A stretch of DNA of 64,000 bases from Salinicola corii (GTDB lineage: Bacteria > Pseudomonadota > Gammaproteobacteria > Pseudomonadales > Halomonadaceae): assembly GCF_008298015.1 (NCBI RefSeq), contig NZ_VTPX01000001.1:682001-746000 (forward strand). The letters run 5' to 3'. The first letter of the stretch is position 1. The number at the start of each line of letters is the position of its first letter. Shown piece by piece: positions 52,544-63,486 of the stretch. The notes below the pieces were generated by a model. That model made no database searches, was not told the origin of the DNA, and saw only the letters and a program-made list of their open reading frames with translations. The position numbers were made by a program, and so were the translations under genes.

Positions 52544-53838
52544 CAGGCGTGTTCGTGCCGCGCATCGGCCAGGAAGTCCTCGTCGACTTCCTCGAGGGCG
52601 ATGCCGACCGCCCGCTGATCACCGGCCGGGTCTACAACGGCGAGCAGACCCCCGACTGGCACAGCCACGGCCTGCTCTCCGGGTTCAAGAGCAAGACCTA
52701 CCGCGGCAGCAAGTACAACGAACTCGTCTTCGACGACGCCACCGACCAGGAGCGCGTCCGGCTCAACTCCGAAGCCGAGAAGAGCCAGCTCAACCTCGGC
52801 TACCTGATCCACCAGACCGGCAACACCCGCGGCGCCTTCCGCGGCACCGGGTTCGAGCTGCGCACCGATGCCTATGGCGCCATCCGCGCCAACCAGGGGC
52901 TCTACCTCACCAGTTGGGGCCAGCTCGGCGCCAACGGCGACCAGCTCGACCTCACCCCGGCCAGACAGCAGCTCGACAGCGCCTACCACCTCACCGACAG
53001 CCTCAGCCAGAGTGCCGCGGACCACAACGCCGACGCCCTCGACGCCCGCCAGCATCTCAAGCAGGCGGGCGAGGACGCCGACGACACCTACGGCAATAGC
53101 GAACAGCTCGCTGATTCATCAGGACAGGCCGATCAGAGCAACGCGCGTGGCGCCACCGACAGCGGCGGTCGCGGCGAAGCGGCGCGCATGAAAGCACCCT
53201 GGCTACATATGGCCTCGCCCGCCGGCATCACGATGAGCACCCCGGAATCGACCCACCTGGCCCAGGGCAGATCGCTCAGTATCTCCAGCGGCGAAGACGT
53301 CAACGTCGCCACCGGCAAGCGCCTGGTGGCCTCGATCTCCGAGAAGCTCTCGCTGTTCGTGCAGAAGGCGGGCATCAAGCTGTTCGCGGCACGGGGCAAG
53401 GTGGAGATGCAGGCGCAGTCGGACAATCTGGAAGCCACCGCGCGGCGGGATCTCGGTGTGACCTCGACGGAAGACAAGATCGACTTCGCCGCCGCCGAGG
53501 AGATTCTGCTGGTCAGCGGCGGCGCCTACGTGCGTATCAAAGGCGGCGATATCGAGCTGCATGCGCCGGGCAAGGTCACCGTCAAGGGCGCGACGAAGAG
53601 TTTTGGCGGGCCGACCAGTCTGTCGCACACCTTCAACGATTTCCCGACCACCGCCTATCAGGAGACATACAAAGCCACGCGCCCCGATGGAACGCCTCTC
53701 CCTGATGTGGCCTTCGAGTTGCTCCGCGATGGCAAGGTCATCCATACCGGTACGACGGATGCCCAGGGCGACACCCAGATTCAGAAAAGCGAATTCGTCG
53801 AAGGCATGACCATCCACTTCCGGGGGCAGTCGGAATGA
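52544..53838 (+). pseudogene. vgrG3, 5'-truncated: OB fold and tip only
   Basis: vgrG similarity begins abruptly at about 52544 within the OB fold (VFVPRIGQEVLVDFLEGD); the gp27-like hub is missing. An open frame of 429 codons from the GTG at 52549 remains intact, but there is no proper ribosome-binding site. The tip is of the vgrG2 type, while the end (TYKATRPDGTPLPDVAFELLRDGKVIHTG) is a transthyretin-like extension as in vgrG1. The stop overlaps the LCAT-like lipase start by 4 bases. Without the hub it cannot form a normal spike, so it is either silent or a donor for recombination with the complete genes. Confidence 0.88.
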
Positions 53839-55184
53839 GCCAGTACGATATCTACGACATCTTCGATATGGCCGTCAGTTTCATGCGCCCCAGTGCAGAA
53901 AACCATGTCACCACGGTGACCGTGCATGAAGGCGTCATCCCCATCGTCTTCGTGCCGGGGGTGATGGGGAGTAATCTGGTAAATGCTCAGTCAGACGATA
54001 CATGGCGTCTTGATAGCCAGTTGAGCGCTTCGCCGTGGCTGATCAAAGGCGCTCAAGCCAGAAAACGTGTACTCAATCCCACGCAAACCGTTGTTGACCC
54101 TGAGGGAGACGTCTCACAAGACATCGCACGTCGCTATATCGATCATCGGAGCGGAGACACGATTCCGACGGACGAGCTACTTCGAGAGCGCGGCTGGGGC
54201 GAAGTGGCGAATATGTCCTACGGCGACTTTCTGGTGTGGCTCGAAAACCAGCTCAATATCGAAGCCAAAAGCGCGTTCAGCACGCTCGAGAGCAACCTGA
54301 CTCGCCACTATATCGAGACCCGAGGCCTGAGCGAGGAAGAAGCCCAGGCACGAGCCAAACGCAACGCCCAGACCCTGGGGCGCTTCAACTTTCCGGTTCA
54401 TGCCTGCGGCTATAACTGGCTGCAGTCCAACTCAGATTCGGCGGCTGCACTGGCCCAACGAGTCGACGAGATCATCGCAGGCTATCGCAAGGCACGCATG
54501 GCCTGTAGGCAAGCCATTCTCATCACCCACTCCATGGGCGGCTTGGTTGCGCGGTACTATTCGGAGGTTTCCGGTGGAAACGCCAACCTGCTGGGTATCG
54601 TCCATGGCGTCATGCCCACCACGGGCGCGGCGGTGTTCTACCGGCGGATGAAGTCCGGCACCGAAAGCCAAGCGTTCAGTCTATCATCGTGGGCCACCAG
54701 CCAGGTGTTGGGGACCTCGTCACGCGAGATGACAGCGGTGCTGGCGCAGGCCCCGGGGCCGCTGCAGTTGGTGCCGACACCGGAGTATGGCAACGGCTGG
54801 CTGCGTATCGAAAAGCCTGGAGAGTCGGCATTGACGCTGCCGACGGCTAACGACCCTTACACTGACATCTATCTAGAGCGCGACCACTGGTGGGGCATGA
54901 TGGACGAGACTCTGGCTATGCCGGAACTGGGGCTGGGCGCGGCTAATCGGCAGCGGGAGCTGGATGAATCCTGGAATAGTTACCTAAATATCGTGCTGGA
55001 TACCGTTCGGCCGTTTCATATGTCAATGGCAGGACAGTTTCACCCCTATACCTATCTGTTTTATTCGGACAGCGATGCCCACCCCAGCTATGGCACTGTC
55101 ACCTGGCGCGGACGAGAGGCCAGCTATGGCTCCGACACCCTGATGAGCGCAAGAATGATGGATCAATATGGCGACGCCGGATGA
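53835..55184 (+). CDS. LCAT-like lipase (Tle-type effector), N-terminal part
   Basis: 449 residues with an alpha/beta-hydrolase fold of the lecithin-cholesterol acyltransferase type. It shows IPIVFVPGVMGSNLVNAQ near residue 37, the nucleophile elbow ILITHSMGGLVARYY with Ser233, and a long insert up to YGSDTLMSARMMDQYGDAG. It ends before the catalytic Asp and His, which are encoded in the next, overlapping frame. It couples to vgrG3 by a 4-base overlap. Together with the Tli4-like gene it forms a T6SS phospholipase module, probably related to Tle4 (the Tle class is inferred from the immunity gene). Confidence 0.82.
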   Translation: MSQYDIYDIFDMAVSFMRPSAENHVTTVTVHEGVIPIVFVPGVMGSNLVNAQSDDTWRLDSQLSASPWLIKGAQARKRVLNPTQTVVDPEGDVSQDIARRYIDHRSGDTIPTDELLRERGWGEVANMSYGDFLVWLENQLNIEAKSAFSTLESNLTRHYIETRGLSEEEAQARAKRNAQTLGRFNFPVHACGYNWLQSNSDSAAALAQRVDEIIAGYRKARMACRQAILITHSMGGLVARYYSEVSGGNANLLGIVHGVMPTTGAAVFYRRMKSGTESQAFSLSSWATSQVLGTSSREMTAVLAQAPGPLQLVPTPEYGNGWLRIEKPGESALTLPTANDPYTDIYLERDHWWGMMDETLAMPELGLGAANRQRELDESWNSYLNIVLDTVRPFHMSMAGQFHPYTYLFYSDSDAHPSYGTVTWRGREASYGSDTLMSARMMDQYGDAG

Positions 55185-55411
55185 TCACCGAGCGCGATTC
55201 GCGTGGCCGCCCGCGCTTTTACCAATACACCATCAGTGACGCGGATGAGCCTGGCGATGGGACCGTTCCAGAGCGCTCCGGCAGTGCGAGGGTTGCCCAG
55301 GCCCGTGAGAGCCTGGTCGTCGCTACCGAGCACGAGCCAGCCTATAACCAGGAGGCCGCACGCTGGTTCACGCTGGCCTCGCTGCTCGAGATCGCCGAGC
55401 AATGGGAATGA
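55181..55411 (+). CDS. LCAT-like lipase, C-terminal part in a shifted frame
   Basis: 76 codons beginning MITERDSRGRPRFYQYT. They include DEPGDGTVPERSGSA (the Asp loop typical of LCAT-like lipases) and ATEHEPAYNQEAARWF (candidate catalytic His). The frame is -1 relative to the preceding part and starts on an ATGA overlap. Either one base has been lost from a single gene of about 526 codons, or the enzyme is made as two coupled chains. The fact that Ser and Asp/His are on separate frames favours a frameshifted single gene. Confidence 0.75.
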   Translation: MITERDSRGRPRFYQYTISDADEPGDGTVPERSGSARVAQARESLVVATEHEPAYNQEAARWFTLASLLEIAEQWE

Positions 55412-55427
55412 AGGCATACAGGACGTC
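55230..55427 (+). repeat. Direct repeat of the lipase 3' end (copy 1; copy 2 at 56630-56810)
   Basis: The stretch from CATCAGTGACGCGGATGAGC to the start of the immunity gene (TGGGAATGAAGGCATACAGG) recurs 1.4 kb downstream, with scattered substitutions and one internal gap of about 18-24 bases. The repeat includes the toxin-immunity junction, so an entire module was probably duplicated and then decayed. Confidence 0.85.
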
Positions 55428-56544
55428 ACGGGTGATCATGCGATTGCGAGCACCGCTCATTAGCGGACTATTACTGCTGGCCACGGCGTGTGGCGCACCG
55501 GAACAGGGAGTCCCCGAGATGAACGATCAGGAACGCCAGACCGTCGAGGCCTATACCGAAACGCAAGCGCCGGTTTGCATTGGCCGCTTTCAGGTCGATA
55601 TGCCGTCGCAACTGAAGCTGAGCTTCAGCAGCCTGACCGTCAATGAGGCCAAAATCAGTGCCACGCCCAACAGCCGGCAGATGTTCCGGCGCTTTATTGA
55701 CAAGCGCAAAGCTGAATTGGAAGCCATGCATACCGTGGATGCCGGGGATCAGCCCTTCCTCAAGCGGATCATCCAGGTCAGCGACGACATGGTCATCATC
55801 GATCGTAACGAAAGCCCCCATAAGCCAGACGCGGCAAGGCTCTTGGAGGGTTACAAGTTCGAGGGGCTGACCATGTTCAGCGTGAAACTGACTGCCATAG
55901 ATGTGGATGATGAAAAATACAGAGAGCAGAGGAAGCTCCGCCAAAGCAATAAATCCGAACGTCAAAAACAGGTCGAGTACTTGTTGAACCACTTGTCGCC
56001 CCGAAAGGCGGGGGAAATTCCCGAACGTCCCGGCCTGTGTTTCGAGCACGGCTTTCTGGCCGACGGCGCCGATCAGGCGATTCCCGGGGCTGCGGTACCG
56101 ACACGCAAGGAACAGATCGGAATGAGATTTTCAGATAATAAAAATCGAGATGTCTACATTCATTTCTACACGGATAGCGCCATTGCTGAAGAAGACACTT
56201 TGTTGGATCGCACCGATCAGGCTGAACGGGCATTAGCCAATGATCAAAATTTCTCAGTTTTGAGAAAAGGTGAAGTGGATCTCGATGGTATAGATCAGGC
56301 GGAAGAATGGCTCAGTGCAGGCACGACTGACGAAAACGTCAAAGGCAATTATTTCAATCTCGAAGCCAATAGCCGGAAAGGTTCACCCGGCACCCCCTAT
56401 ATTGATATTTCTCTGCGTAACGGTCAGTTTGCTCACGGTGAAGATCCCCCCGCTATTGACAAAGCCTCGCTAACCGATGCCGAGGCAGTGGGACTCTGGG
56501 ATGTGATCACGCGAACGTTCAAGCCCCGCCCCGGCGCCTTTTGA
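55408..56544 (+). CDS. Tli4-like immunity lipoprotein
   Basis: 378 residues from ATG 55408, which overlaps the lipase stop as ATGA; an ATG two codons upstream is possible. Lipoprotein signal: LISGLLLLATACG. The mature part resembles the Tli4 family: ETQAPVCIGRFQVDMPSQLKL near residue 50, a conserved Cys pair region (GLCFEHGFL), and a C-terminal beta domain ending VGLWDVITRTFKPRPGAF. Periplasmic lipoproteins of this kind bind and block Tle4 lipases (established). The position directly after the lipase supports the pairing. A terminator follows at 56581. Confidence 0.8.
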   Translation: MKAYRTSRVIMRLRAPLISGLLLLATACGAPEQGVPEMNDQERQTVEAYTETQAPVCIGRFQVDMPSQLKLSFSSLTVNEAKISATPNSRQMFRRFIDKRKAELEAMHTVDAGDQPFLKRIIQVSDDMVIIDRNESPHKPDAARLLEGYKFEGLTMFSVKLTAIDVDDEKYREQRKLRQSNKSERQKQVEYLLNHLSPRKAGEIPERPGLCFEHGFLADGADQAIPGAAVPTRKEQIGMRFSDNKNRDVYIHFYTDSAIAEEDTLLDRTDQAERALANDQNFSVLRKGEVDLDGIDQAEEWLSAGTTDENVKGNYFNLEANSRKGSPGTPYIDISLRNGQFAHGEDPPAIDKASLTDAEAVGLWDVITRTFKPRPGAF

Positions 56545-56580
56545 CCTAAATTCGCCAGTATGACACGAACGGCTCCTAAC

Positions 56581-56600
56581 GCCCCAGAGGGGCAGTTTTT
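56581..56600 (+). terminator. Rho-independent terminator of the lipase-Tli4 module
   Basis: GCCCC (56581-56585), loop AGA, GGGGC (56589-56593), AG and five T. It lies 37 bases after the Tli4-like stop codon. The stem is short but GC-only. Confidence 0.75.
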
Positions 56601-56629
56601 CGATCTTGTCGTCCCCTCTCGCCATCCCG

Positions 56630-56810
56630 CCATCAGCGACGCGGATGAGCCTGGCGATAGGACCGTTCCAGAGCGCTCCGGCAGTATGGAGAGCCTAGCC
56701 GTCGCTACCGAGCACGAGCCAGCCTACAACCAGGAGGCCGCGCGGGGTTTCACGCTGGCCTCGCTTCTCGGGCTCGCTGAGCAATGGGAATGAAGGCATA
56801 CAGGACATCG
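56630..56810 (+). pseudogene. Remnant of an LCAT-like lipase 3' end
   Basis: It reads ISDADEPGDRTVPERSGS, then ATEHEPAYNQEAARGFTLASLLGLAEQWE and stop, a decayed copy of 55230-55411. The Gly after GD in the Asp loop is replaced by Arg. Nothing of the hydrolase core precedes it. The first bases of an immunity gene follow (ATGAAGGCATACAGGAC) and then break off. It marks a lost toxin-immunity pair. Confidence 0.85.
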
Positions 56811-56814
56811 AAGA

Positions 56815-57643
56815 GGTGACTCGAGAGCGCTGCCGGAAAGCTACACGCTGGAGGATGAGCAGCAGCGTCGCAGCGATCTCGCGCAGAATGCCCGGGATAT
56901 GGGGAACACCCTGCTCAGTGCCAAGAAAGGAGGCGGCCAGGTCGCCGGTGCCTGCCTGGTCATGTGGAGCCTTATCGTCTCCCTGCAGGAAGGCGCCTTC
57001 ATCGATGAAGAAGAGGGTGCCGATTGGAGCAAAATCATCGGCTCTAGCATCAGTGTGGCGAGTGGTGCGATGGCGGGTATCGAAGGCTACCATAAGATTC
57101 GGATGGCGAGGCTGGGCCTGTCCACGGAAGGCTCGATAATCGGCGGTATTAAATGGGCCTTTGTTAGCGACGTGCTAGGTGCGGCGGGGGGCATGATCTC
57201 GATCTGGGATGGCATGAAAAAGCTGACGGAAGCTAGCGAGGCTGACAAAAAAGGTCAGAGTCTTAGCGGCCACTATGGAATGATCGTCGGGGCGTCGGCG
57301 TCATGGCCGGTATAGCCTCGACCATCGTGATCAGCGCGAGCATCAGCTTTGGTGTGGGATAATCGCAGGTCTGTTCATCGGCATAGTAACGTTGCTGGTA
57401 GGGTATTGGTTCGTGGCCATGGTGTCCCCGGTGGTGCAGATGTGGGTGAACCGCAGCATTCTCGGCCTACGGGCGGCACATAAGTACTACGACCTTAGTG
57501 GCACTTCTGGGGCGGAAAGCAAAAATCGTATCGCCAAGGAAATGACCCAAGAGCAGATCGACGAAGCACTTCGTCAGTCCCAGGAATGGCAGAAAGAGCA
57601 CAACGTTCAGATCGGTGGCGGCTTTATTCGTCGCGCCGACTGA
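56815..57643 (+). pseudogene. Orphan C-terminal part of a VasX-like membrane toxin, frameshifted
   Basis: From about 56830 the frame reads LPESYTLEDEQQRRSDLAQN and then hydrophobic segments (GQVAGACLVMWSLIVSL, IKWAFVSDVLGAAGGMISIWDGM). It breaks near 57300 (the next frame continues VMAGIASTIVISASISFGVG) and again near 57370 (IAGLFIGIVTLLVGYWFVAMV), ending at 57643 with VQIGGGFIRRAD. The alternation of glycine-rich membrane helices resembles the C-terminus of the toxin at 47846, though the sequences differ. Two frameshifts and the missing N-terminus show it is not functional. No antidote gene follows. Confidence 0.7.
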
Positions 57644-57703
57644 TACTGAGTTTCCAGCGGGAAAGTAGAGGCCAGCGTTGTTGTCGATTGTTGGCTAGCG
57701 ATC

Positions 57704-57739
57704 AAAATCCCATGGCATTTGCCATGGGATTTTTTATTT
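57704..57739 (+). terminator. Strong terminator between the effector island and gatB
   Basis: A perfect 14-bp stem (57704-57717 with 57720-57733, core ATCCCATGGCA) with a two-base loop is followed by TTTATTT. On the minus strand the stem itself supplies a short T run, so it may work in both directions and also end the gat operon, whose last stop is at 57775. Confidence 0.9.
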
Positions 57740-57774
57740 CCAACTCGTCAATTCCAATCAGCTCACATACAGGG

Positions 57775-59226
57775 TCACGCCTCGTCGAGCTTCTGCTTGA
57801 GCAGTCCGTTGACCTGCTGCGGGTTGGCGGTGCCGCGAGAGGCTTTCATCACCTGGCCCACGAAATAGCCGATCATCTTGCCGCGTTTCTCTGGGGCGGC
57901 GTCGCGGTACTGGGCGACCTGGACTGGGCTATTCGCGATGACCTGGTCGATCATCGCTTCGATGGCGCCGGTGTCGGTGACCTGCTTGAGGCCGCGGGTG
58001 TCGATGATTTCGTCGGCGCTCTGGCCTTCATTGTTCCACAACGCGGCGAAGACTTGCTTGGCGGCCTTGCCGTTGATGGTGTCGTCGAGTACGCGGCTGA
58101 TCAGACCACCGAGTTGCTCCGGGGTGACCGGGCTATTGCTGATGTCGATGTTCTCGCGATTGAGATGCGCCGAGAGCTCGCCCTGGACCCAATTGGCGGC
58201 CTGCTTGGCATCGCCGCAGACAACCAGCACGGCTTCGAAGTATTCTGCCATCGGACGGGTCGAGGAGAGTACGCCGGCATCGTAGGCGGAGAGCCCGAGG
58301 CGGGTCTCGAAGCGGTTGCGCTTTTCGGTGGGCAGTTCCGGCAGCGTTGAGCGCTGGTGTTCGATGTAGGCGCTGTCGAGCATCACCGGCAGCAGGTCGG
58401 GGCAGGGGAAGTAACGGTAGTCGTTGGCTTCCTCCTTGGTCCGCATGCTGCGGGTCTCGTCCTGATCCGGGTCGTAGAGCCGGGTTTCCTGAACCACCTT
58501 GCCGCCATCCTCGATCACCTCGATCTGGCGTTCGACCTCGAATTCGATCGCGCGCTCGACGAAGCGGAAGGAGTTGACGTTCTTGATCTCGGCACGGGTG
58601 CCCAGCGTTTCTTGGCCCTTGGGACGAACGGAGACGTTGACGTCGCAGCGCATCGAGCCTTCGGCCATGTTGCCGTCGGAGATGCCCAGGTAGGTGACGA
58701 TGGCGTGAAGCGCGCGAATATAGGCGACCGCTTCCTTGGCCGAGCGCATGTCGGGCTCGGAGACGATCTCCAGCAGCGGCGTGCCGGCGCGGTTGAGATC
58801 GATGCCGCTCATGCCATGGAAGTCTTCGTGGAGCGACTTGCCGGCGTCCTCCTCCAGGTGCGCATGGTGGATACGAACGCGCTTGCGCACGTCGTCATCC
58901 AGCACGATCTCCACTTCGCCCCTGCCGACGATGGGCTGGGCCATCTGGCTGGTCTGATACCCCTTCGGCAGGTCGGGGTAGAAGTAGTTCTTGCGCTCGA
59001 ACAGCGAGGTTTCGGGGATTTCGGCGTCGATCGCCAGGCCGAACTGAACAGCCATTGCCACGGCCCCTTCATTGAGCACCGGCAGCACCCCAGGCAAGCC
59101 CAGGTCGATGGCACAGGCCTGGGTATTGGGCTCGGCACCGAAGGCGGTGGAGGCACCGGAGAAGATCTTGGATTGGGTGGCGAGCTGGACGTGGACCTCC
59201 AACCCGATGACGGTTTCCCACTGCAT
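57775..59226 (-). CDS. gatB: Aspartyl/glutamyl-tRNA amidotransferase subunit B
   Basis: 483 residues beginning [26 protein letters not shown], the standard GatB opening. Then come [19 protein letters not shown], the mischarged-tRNA kinase region and a C-terminal YqeY-like tail ([20 protein letters not shown]). It phosphorylates the misacylated Glu/Asp on tRNA for amidation by GatA. The start overlaps the gatA stop by one base. Confidence 0.98.
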   Translation of the reverse strand: MQWETVIGLEVHVQLATQSKIFSGASTAFGAEPNTQACAIDLGLPGVLPVLNEGAVAMAVQFGLAIDAEIPETSLFERKNYFYPDLPKGYQTSQMAQPIVGRGEVEIVLDDDVRKRVRIHHAHLEEDAGKSLHEDFHGMSGIDLNRAGTPLLEIVSEPDMRSAKEAVAYIRALHAIVTYLGISDGNMAEGSMRCDVNVSVRPKGQETLGTRAEIKNVNSFRFVERAIEFEVERQIEVIEDGGKVVQETRLYDPDQDETRSMRTKEEANDYRYFPCPDLLPVMLDSAYIEHQRSTLPELPTEKRNRFETRLGLSAYDAGVLSSTRPMAEYFEAVLVVCGDAKQAANWVQGELSAHLNRENIDISNSPVTPEQLGGLISRVLDDTINGKAAKQVFAALWNNEGQSADEIIDTRGLKQVTDTGAIEAMIDQVIANSPVQVAQYRDAAPEKRGKMIGYFVGQVMKASRGTANPQQVNGLLKQKLDEA

Positions 59227-60698
59227 TAGGTTGTCTCCTGATCGGTCGGATGCCGACGGTGCCAGTCCGTCGCCTGCTGGAACTTGTGCGCCACGTTGAG
59301 CAACTGGCCCTCGGCGAAGTGCTGGCCGAGAATCTGGAGGCCGATGGGGCGGCCCTCCGTCGGGCGCTTGCCGGCGAAACCGGCTGGCACGCTGATACCC
59401 GGAATGCCGGCCAGGTTGATGGCGATGGTGTAGATGTCCTGCAGGTACATCGAGACCGGGTCTTTCTTGGCGCCGAGATCGAACGCCGGCGTCGGGGCGG
59501 CCGGGCCCATCAGCACGTCGACCTCCTCGAAGGCATCCAGGAAGTCCTGGCGGATCAGGCGGCGAACCTGCTGGGCCTTACGGTAGTAGGCGTCGAAGAA
59601 TCCTTCCGACAAGGTGTGAGTGCCGATCAGGATGCGGCGCTTGACCTCGTCGCCGAAGCCCTCTGCGCGGCTGCGCTTGTAGAGATCCTCGAGATCGACC
59701 GGGTTCTCGCAGCGATGGCCAAAGCGCACGCCGTCGTAGCGCGAGAGGTTGGAGGAGGCTTCCGCCGGGGCGATGACGTAGTAGGCCGGGACCGCCAAAT
59801 GCGTGTGCGGCAAGCTCACCTCGCACACCTTGGCGCCCAGGGATTCGTAGACGCGAATCGCCTCGCGGATGGCGCTTTCGACCTCGGCATCGAGCCCGTC
59901 GCCGAAATACTCCTTGGGCAGGCCGATCTTGAGCCCGTCCAGCGGTGCGTCCAGCTCGGCGAGATAGTCCGGCACGACGCGGGCGACGCTGGTGGAGTCG
60001 CGCAGGTCATGCCCGGCGATGGCGCCGAGCAGATGGGCGCAATCCTCGGCGCTGCGGGCCATTGGGCCGCCCTGGTCGAGGCTCGAGGCGAACGCGACCA
60101 TGCCGTAGCGGGAGACTCGGCCGTAGGTCGGTTTGAGCCCGGTGATGCCGCAGAAGGCGGCCGGCTGACGAATCGAGCCGCCGGTATCGGTGCCCAGCGC
60201 GGCGGGGGCCAGGCCGGCAGCGATGGCGGCGGCACTGCCTCCGGAGGAACCACCGGGGACGGCGGTGCGGTCCCAGGGGTTCTTGACCGGGCCGTAGAAG
60301 CTATTCTCGTTGGAAGAGCCCATGGCGAACTCGTCCATGTTGGTCTTGCCAAGGCTGATCATGCCGGCGGCCTGGAGCTTTTCGACCACGGTCGCGTTGT
60401 AGGGCGCCTGGAAGTTGTCGAGCATCTTCGAGCCGCAACTGGTGCGAATGCCCTGGGTGCAGAAGATGTCCTTGATCGCCAGCGGCAGGCCAGTGAGCGG
60501 GCGCGACTCGCCCTTGGCGCGGGCCTGGTCGGCGGCATCGGCAGCCGTGAGCGCCTGATCGCGAGTGACGGTGACGAAGCTGTTGATGTCGCCATCCAGG
60601 CGCTCGATGCGGTCGAGCAGGCTGGTGGTCAGCTCTCGGCTGGAAAAGTCGCCGGCTTCTAGGCCGCGGGCGAGTTCCGTGAGCGTCATATGATGCAT
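59226..60698 (-). CDS. gatA: Aspartyl/glutamyl-tRNA amidotransferase subunit A
   Basis: 490 residues, an amidase-signature enzyme. The catalytic Lys is in [18 protein letters not shown] and the Ser pair in [15 protein letters not shown]. It releases ammonia from glutamine or asparagine and passes it to GatB. ATG 60698 ([12 protein letters not shown]) or the ATG three codons later could be the start. It lies 154 bases downstream of gatC. Confidence 0.98.
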   Translation of the reverse strand: MHHMTLTELARGLEAGDFSSRELTTSLLDRIERLDGDINSFVTVTRDQALTAADAADQARAKGESRPLTGLPLAIKDIFCTQGIRTSCGSKMLDNFQAPYNATVVEKLQAAGMISLGKTNMDEFAMGSSNENSFYGPVKNPWDRTAVPGGSSGGSAAAIAAGLAPAALGTDTGGSIRQPAAFCGITGLKPTYGRVSRYGMVAFASSLDQGGPMARSAEDCAHLLGAIAGHDLRDSTSVARVVPDYLAELDAPLDGLKIGLPKEYFGDGLDAEVESAIREAIRVYESLGAKVCEVSLPHTHLAVPAYYVIAPAEASSNLSRYDGVRFGHRCENPVDLEDLYKRSRAEGFGDEVKRRILIGTHTLSEGFFDAYYRKAQQVRRLIRQDFLDAFEEVDVLMGPAAPTPAFDLGAKKDPVSMYLQDIYTIAINLAGIPGISVPAGFAGKRPTEGRPIGLQILGQHFAEGQLLNVAHKFQQATDWHRRHPTDQETT

Positions 60699-60790
60699 GG
60701 GGTCGATATTCCCTGGGTCAGATCGCTATGCGCGATGAAGTGACGGCAACGGTCGCTCTCATCGATAAACGACGTCGGACGTGCTCGACG

Positions 60791-60861
60791 ATGTCGAACT
60801 TACTCGACTCTCTAAAGCGCCCTGAAGTCTAAAGTATCCTGAAATGTCGAACTTATTCGAC
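60791..60861. repeat. Short direct repeat around the gatC stop
   Basis: An 18-base string (ATGTCGAACTTA-TCGAC with one mismatch) occurs at 60791-60808 and again at 60844-60861, the second copy covering the gatC stop codon. It looks like a local tandem duplication in the gatC-gatA gap. Confidence 0.6.
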
Positions 60862-61143
60862 GACGCGAGGTACCAGATAGAGGCCGTCGGCGGTCTCCGG
60901 CGCGCAGGCCTGAAAGGCGTCTCGCTGATTGGTCTCGGTGACTTCGTCCGGGCGCAGGCGCTGGGTGGTATCGAGCGGATGGGACAGCGGCGCGATGCCA
61001 TCGGTATCCACCGCTTGCAAGCGATCGACCATTTCCAGGATCCGGGTCAGGTCATCGACATAGCCGGCCGCTTCGGCATCGCTGTTGAGGCCCAGTCGAG
61101 CCAGGTGCGCGGCGCGCAGCACGTCCGCGTGTTCGATTGCCAT
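60853..61143 (-). CDS. gatC: Aspartyl/glutamyl-tRNA amidotransferase subunit C
   Basis: 96 residues from ATG 61143 ([19 protein letters not shown]), the normal GatC length; an upstream ATG would add 29 atypical residues. It contains [26 protein letters not shown] and the [20 protein letters not shown] motif. It stabilises the GatAB complex. An AGAGGA ribosome-binding site supports the chosen start. The gene is divergent from mreB. Confidence 0.96.
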   Translation of the reverse strand: MAIEHADVLRAAHLARLGLNSDAEAAGYVDDLTRILEMVDRLQAVDTDGIAPLSHPLDTTQRLRPDEVTETNQRDAFQACAPETADGLYLVPRVVE

Positions 61144-61405
61144 GTAGAAGAGGTCCTCTCGTTGAGACATCGCGTCGTGGATGGCGGTGAGACCGTATCG
61201 CCGAACCCTTTTTTCCAAGCCTGATCTCAAGCCCTGGATGTCAGGAATCGGAGACGATCATCGCGCTAGAACTTCGCGATACTGTTCATGCCAAGAAATG
61301 GAGGAGACATTATCATATTAACGCCCCATCTGGCAGGCTTGCGCTTGCTGCTTTACCCCCACGGTGATACCGTTTGCGTCCGCACAGGGTTCCGGTCTGG
61401 ACTAG

Positions 61406-62455
<1,050 letters not shown>

Positions 62456-62512
62456 GGCCAGCCGCGACGGATGAAGCCGCCGAGCGGCACGTTCCGTCTT
62501 CGGTAGGTGGGG

Positions 62513-63484
62513 GTGAGGCCTATCAAACCGCTGTTTTCCTACGGCCCGATACCCACGTACCGCATGCTACTGTGTGCGGTACTGGCGTTCGGGCTGATGT
62601 TCGCCGAACACCGCTTCAGCGCGGTGGAAACGGCACGTTCCCACATGACTACGATCGTGGCACCGATCCAGTGGCTGGTCGCGCTGCCGAGTGAGGGCGT
62701 GCGCTGGGGCGCCATGGCGATCTCCGACCAGCAGGCGCTGATCGACGAGAATGGTCGCCTTCGCGAGCAGTTGCTGACGCTCTCCAACCGGGTGCAGCGC
62801 ATGGCGAGTCTGACCGCCGAGAACGTCCACCTGCGCGAACTGCTCAATGCACCAAATCCCGCCGATGTGCCCTATATCACTGCCGAGCTGCTGTCGCTGG
62901 ACTCCGATCCGTTCACCCAGCAGATGGTGATCAACCGGGGGCGGCGCGATAGCGTCTACATCGGCCAGCCGGTGATGGACGCCTCAGGCCTGATCGGCCA
63001 GGTGGTGTCCGTCTCCGCCTATACCAGCCGGGTGCTGATGGTGGCCGATGCCAACCATGCCGTGCCGGTGGAGATCAATCGCAACGGATTGCGCTTCATC
63101 GCCCAGGGCACCGGCCAGCTCGATTCGCTCAACATTCCCAGCGTGCCGGCGACGGCGGATATTCGGGAGGGCGATCTGCTGGTGACGTCTGGCCTGGGCG
63201 GGCGTTTCCCCCAGGGGTATCCGGTCGCGCGCGTCGTCGATGTTAAGCGCGAGTCGAGTCAGGCGTTCATGGAAGTCTCGGCGGCGCCGATCTCCCAGCC
63301 GGAACGTTCGCGCTATTTCCTGCTGCTGTTTCCCCCCGAGCGACCCGAGGAGAGCTTGAGCGGGCCGGAGCGCATGGCACGCCAAGTGGTGTGGCCGGGC
63401 GATCCCGGGCATCCCGATGCCAACCGCATCAATGAAGACGCGTTGACCGCGGCGCTGACACTGCAATCCACGGAGCAGGAGTAG
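62513..63484 (+). CDS. mreC: Rod-shape protein MreC
   Basis: About 323 residues from the GTG at 62513 (MRPIKPLFSYGPIPTYRML); the GTG at 62507 is an alternative. One transmembrane helix near residues 18-35 is followed by a coiled coil (LIDENGRLREQLLTLSNRVQRM) and the two beta-barrel lobes (VINRGRRDSVYIGQPVMDASGLIGQVV and GDLLVTSGLGGRFPQGYPVARV). It lies about 55 bases after mreB and just before mreD. Confidence 0.96.
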   Translation: MRPIKPLFSYGPIPTYRMLLCAVLAFGLMFAEHRFSAVETARSHMTTIVAPIQWLVALPSEGVRWGAMAISDQQALIDENGRLREQLLTLSNRVQRMASLTAENVHLRELLNAPNPADVPYITAELLSLDSDPFTQQMVINRGRRDSVYIGQPVMDASGLIGQVVSVSAYTSRVLMVADANHAVPVEINRNGLRFIAQGTGQLDSLNIPSVPATADIREGDLLVTSGLGGRFPQGYPVARVVDVKRESSQAFMEVSAAPISQPERSRYFLLLFPPERPEESLSGPERMARQVVWPGDPGHPDANRINEDALTAALTLQSTEQE

Positions 63485-63486
63485 GC

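Noticed and set aside
52410..53099. Frame starting in the DUF6708-like gene and continuing through vgrG3
   Set aside because: Beyond the junction it is Arg/Pro-rich out-of-frame vgrG sequence.
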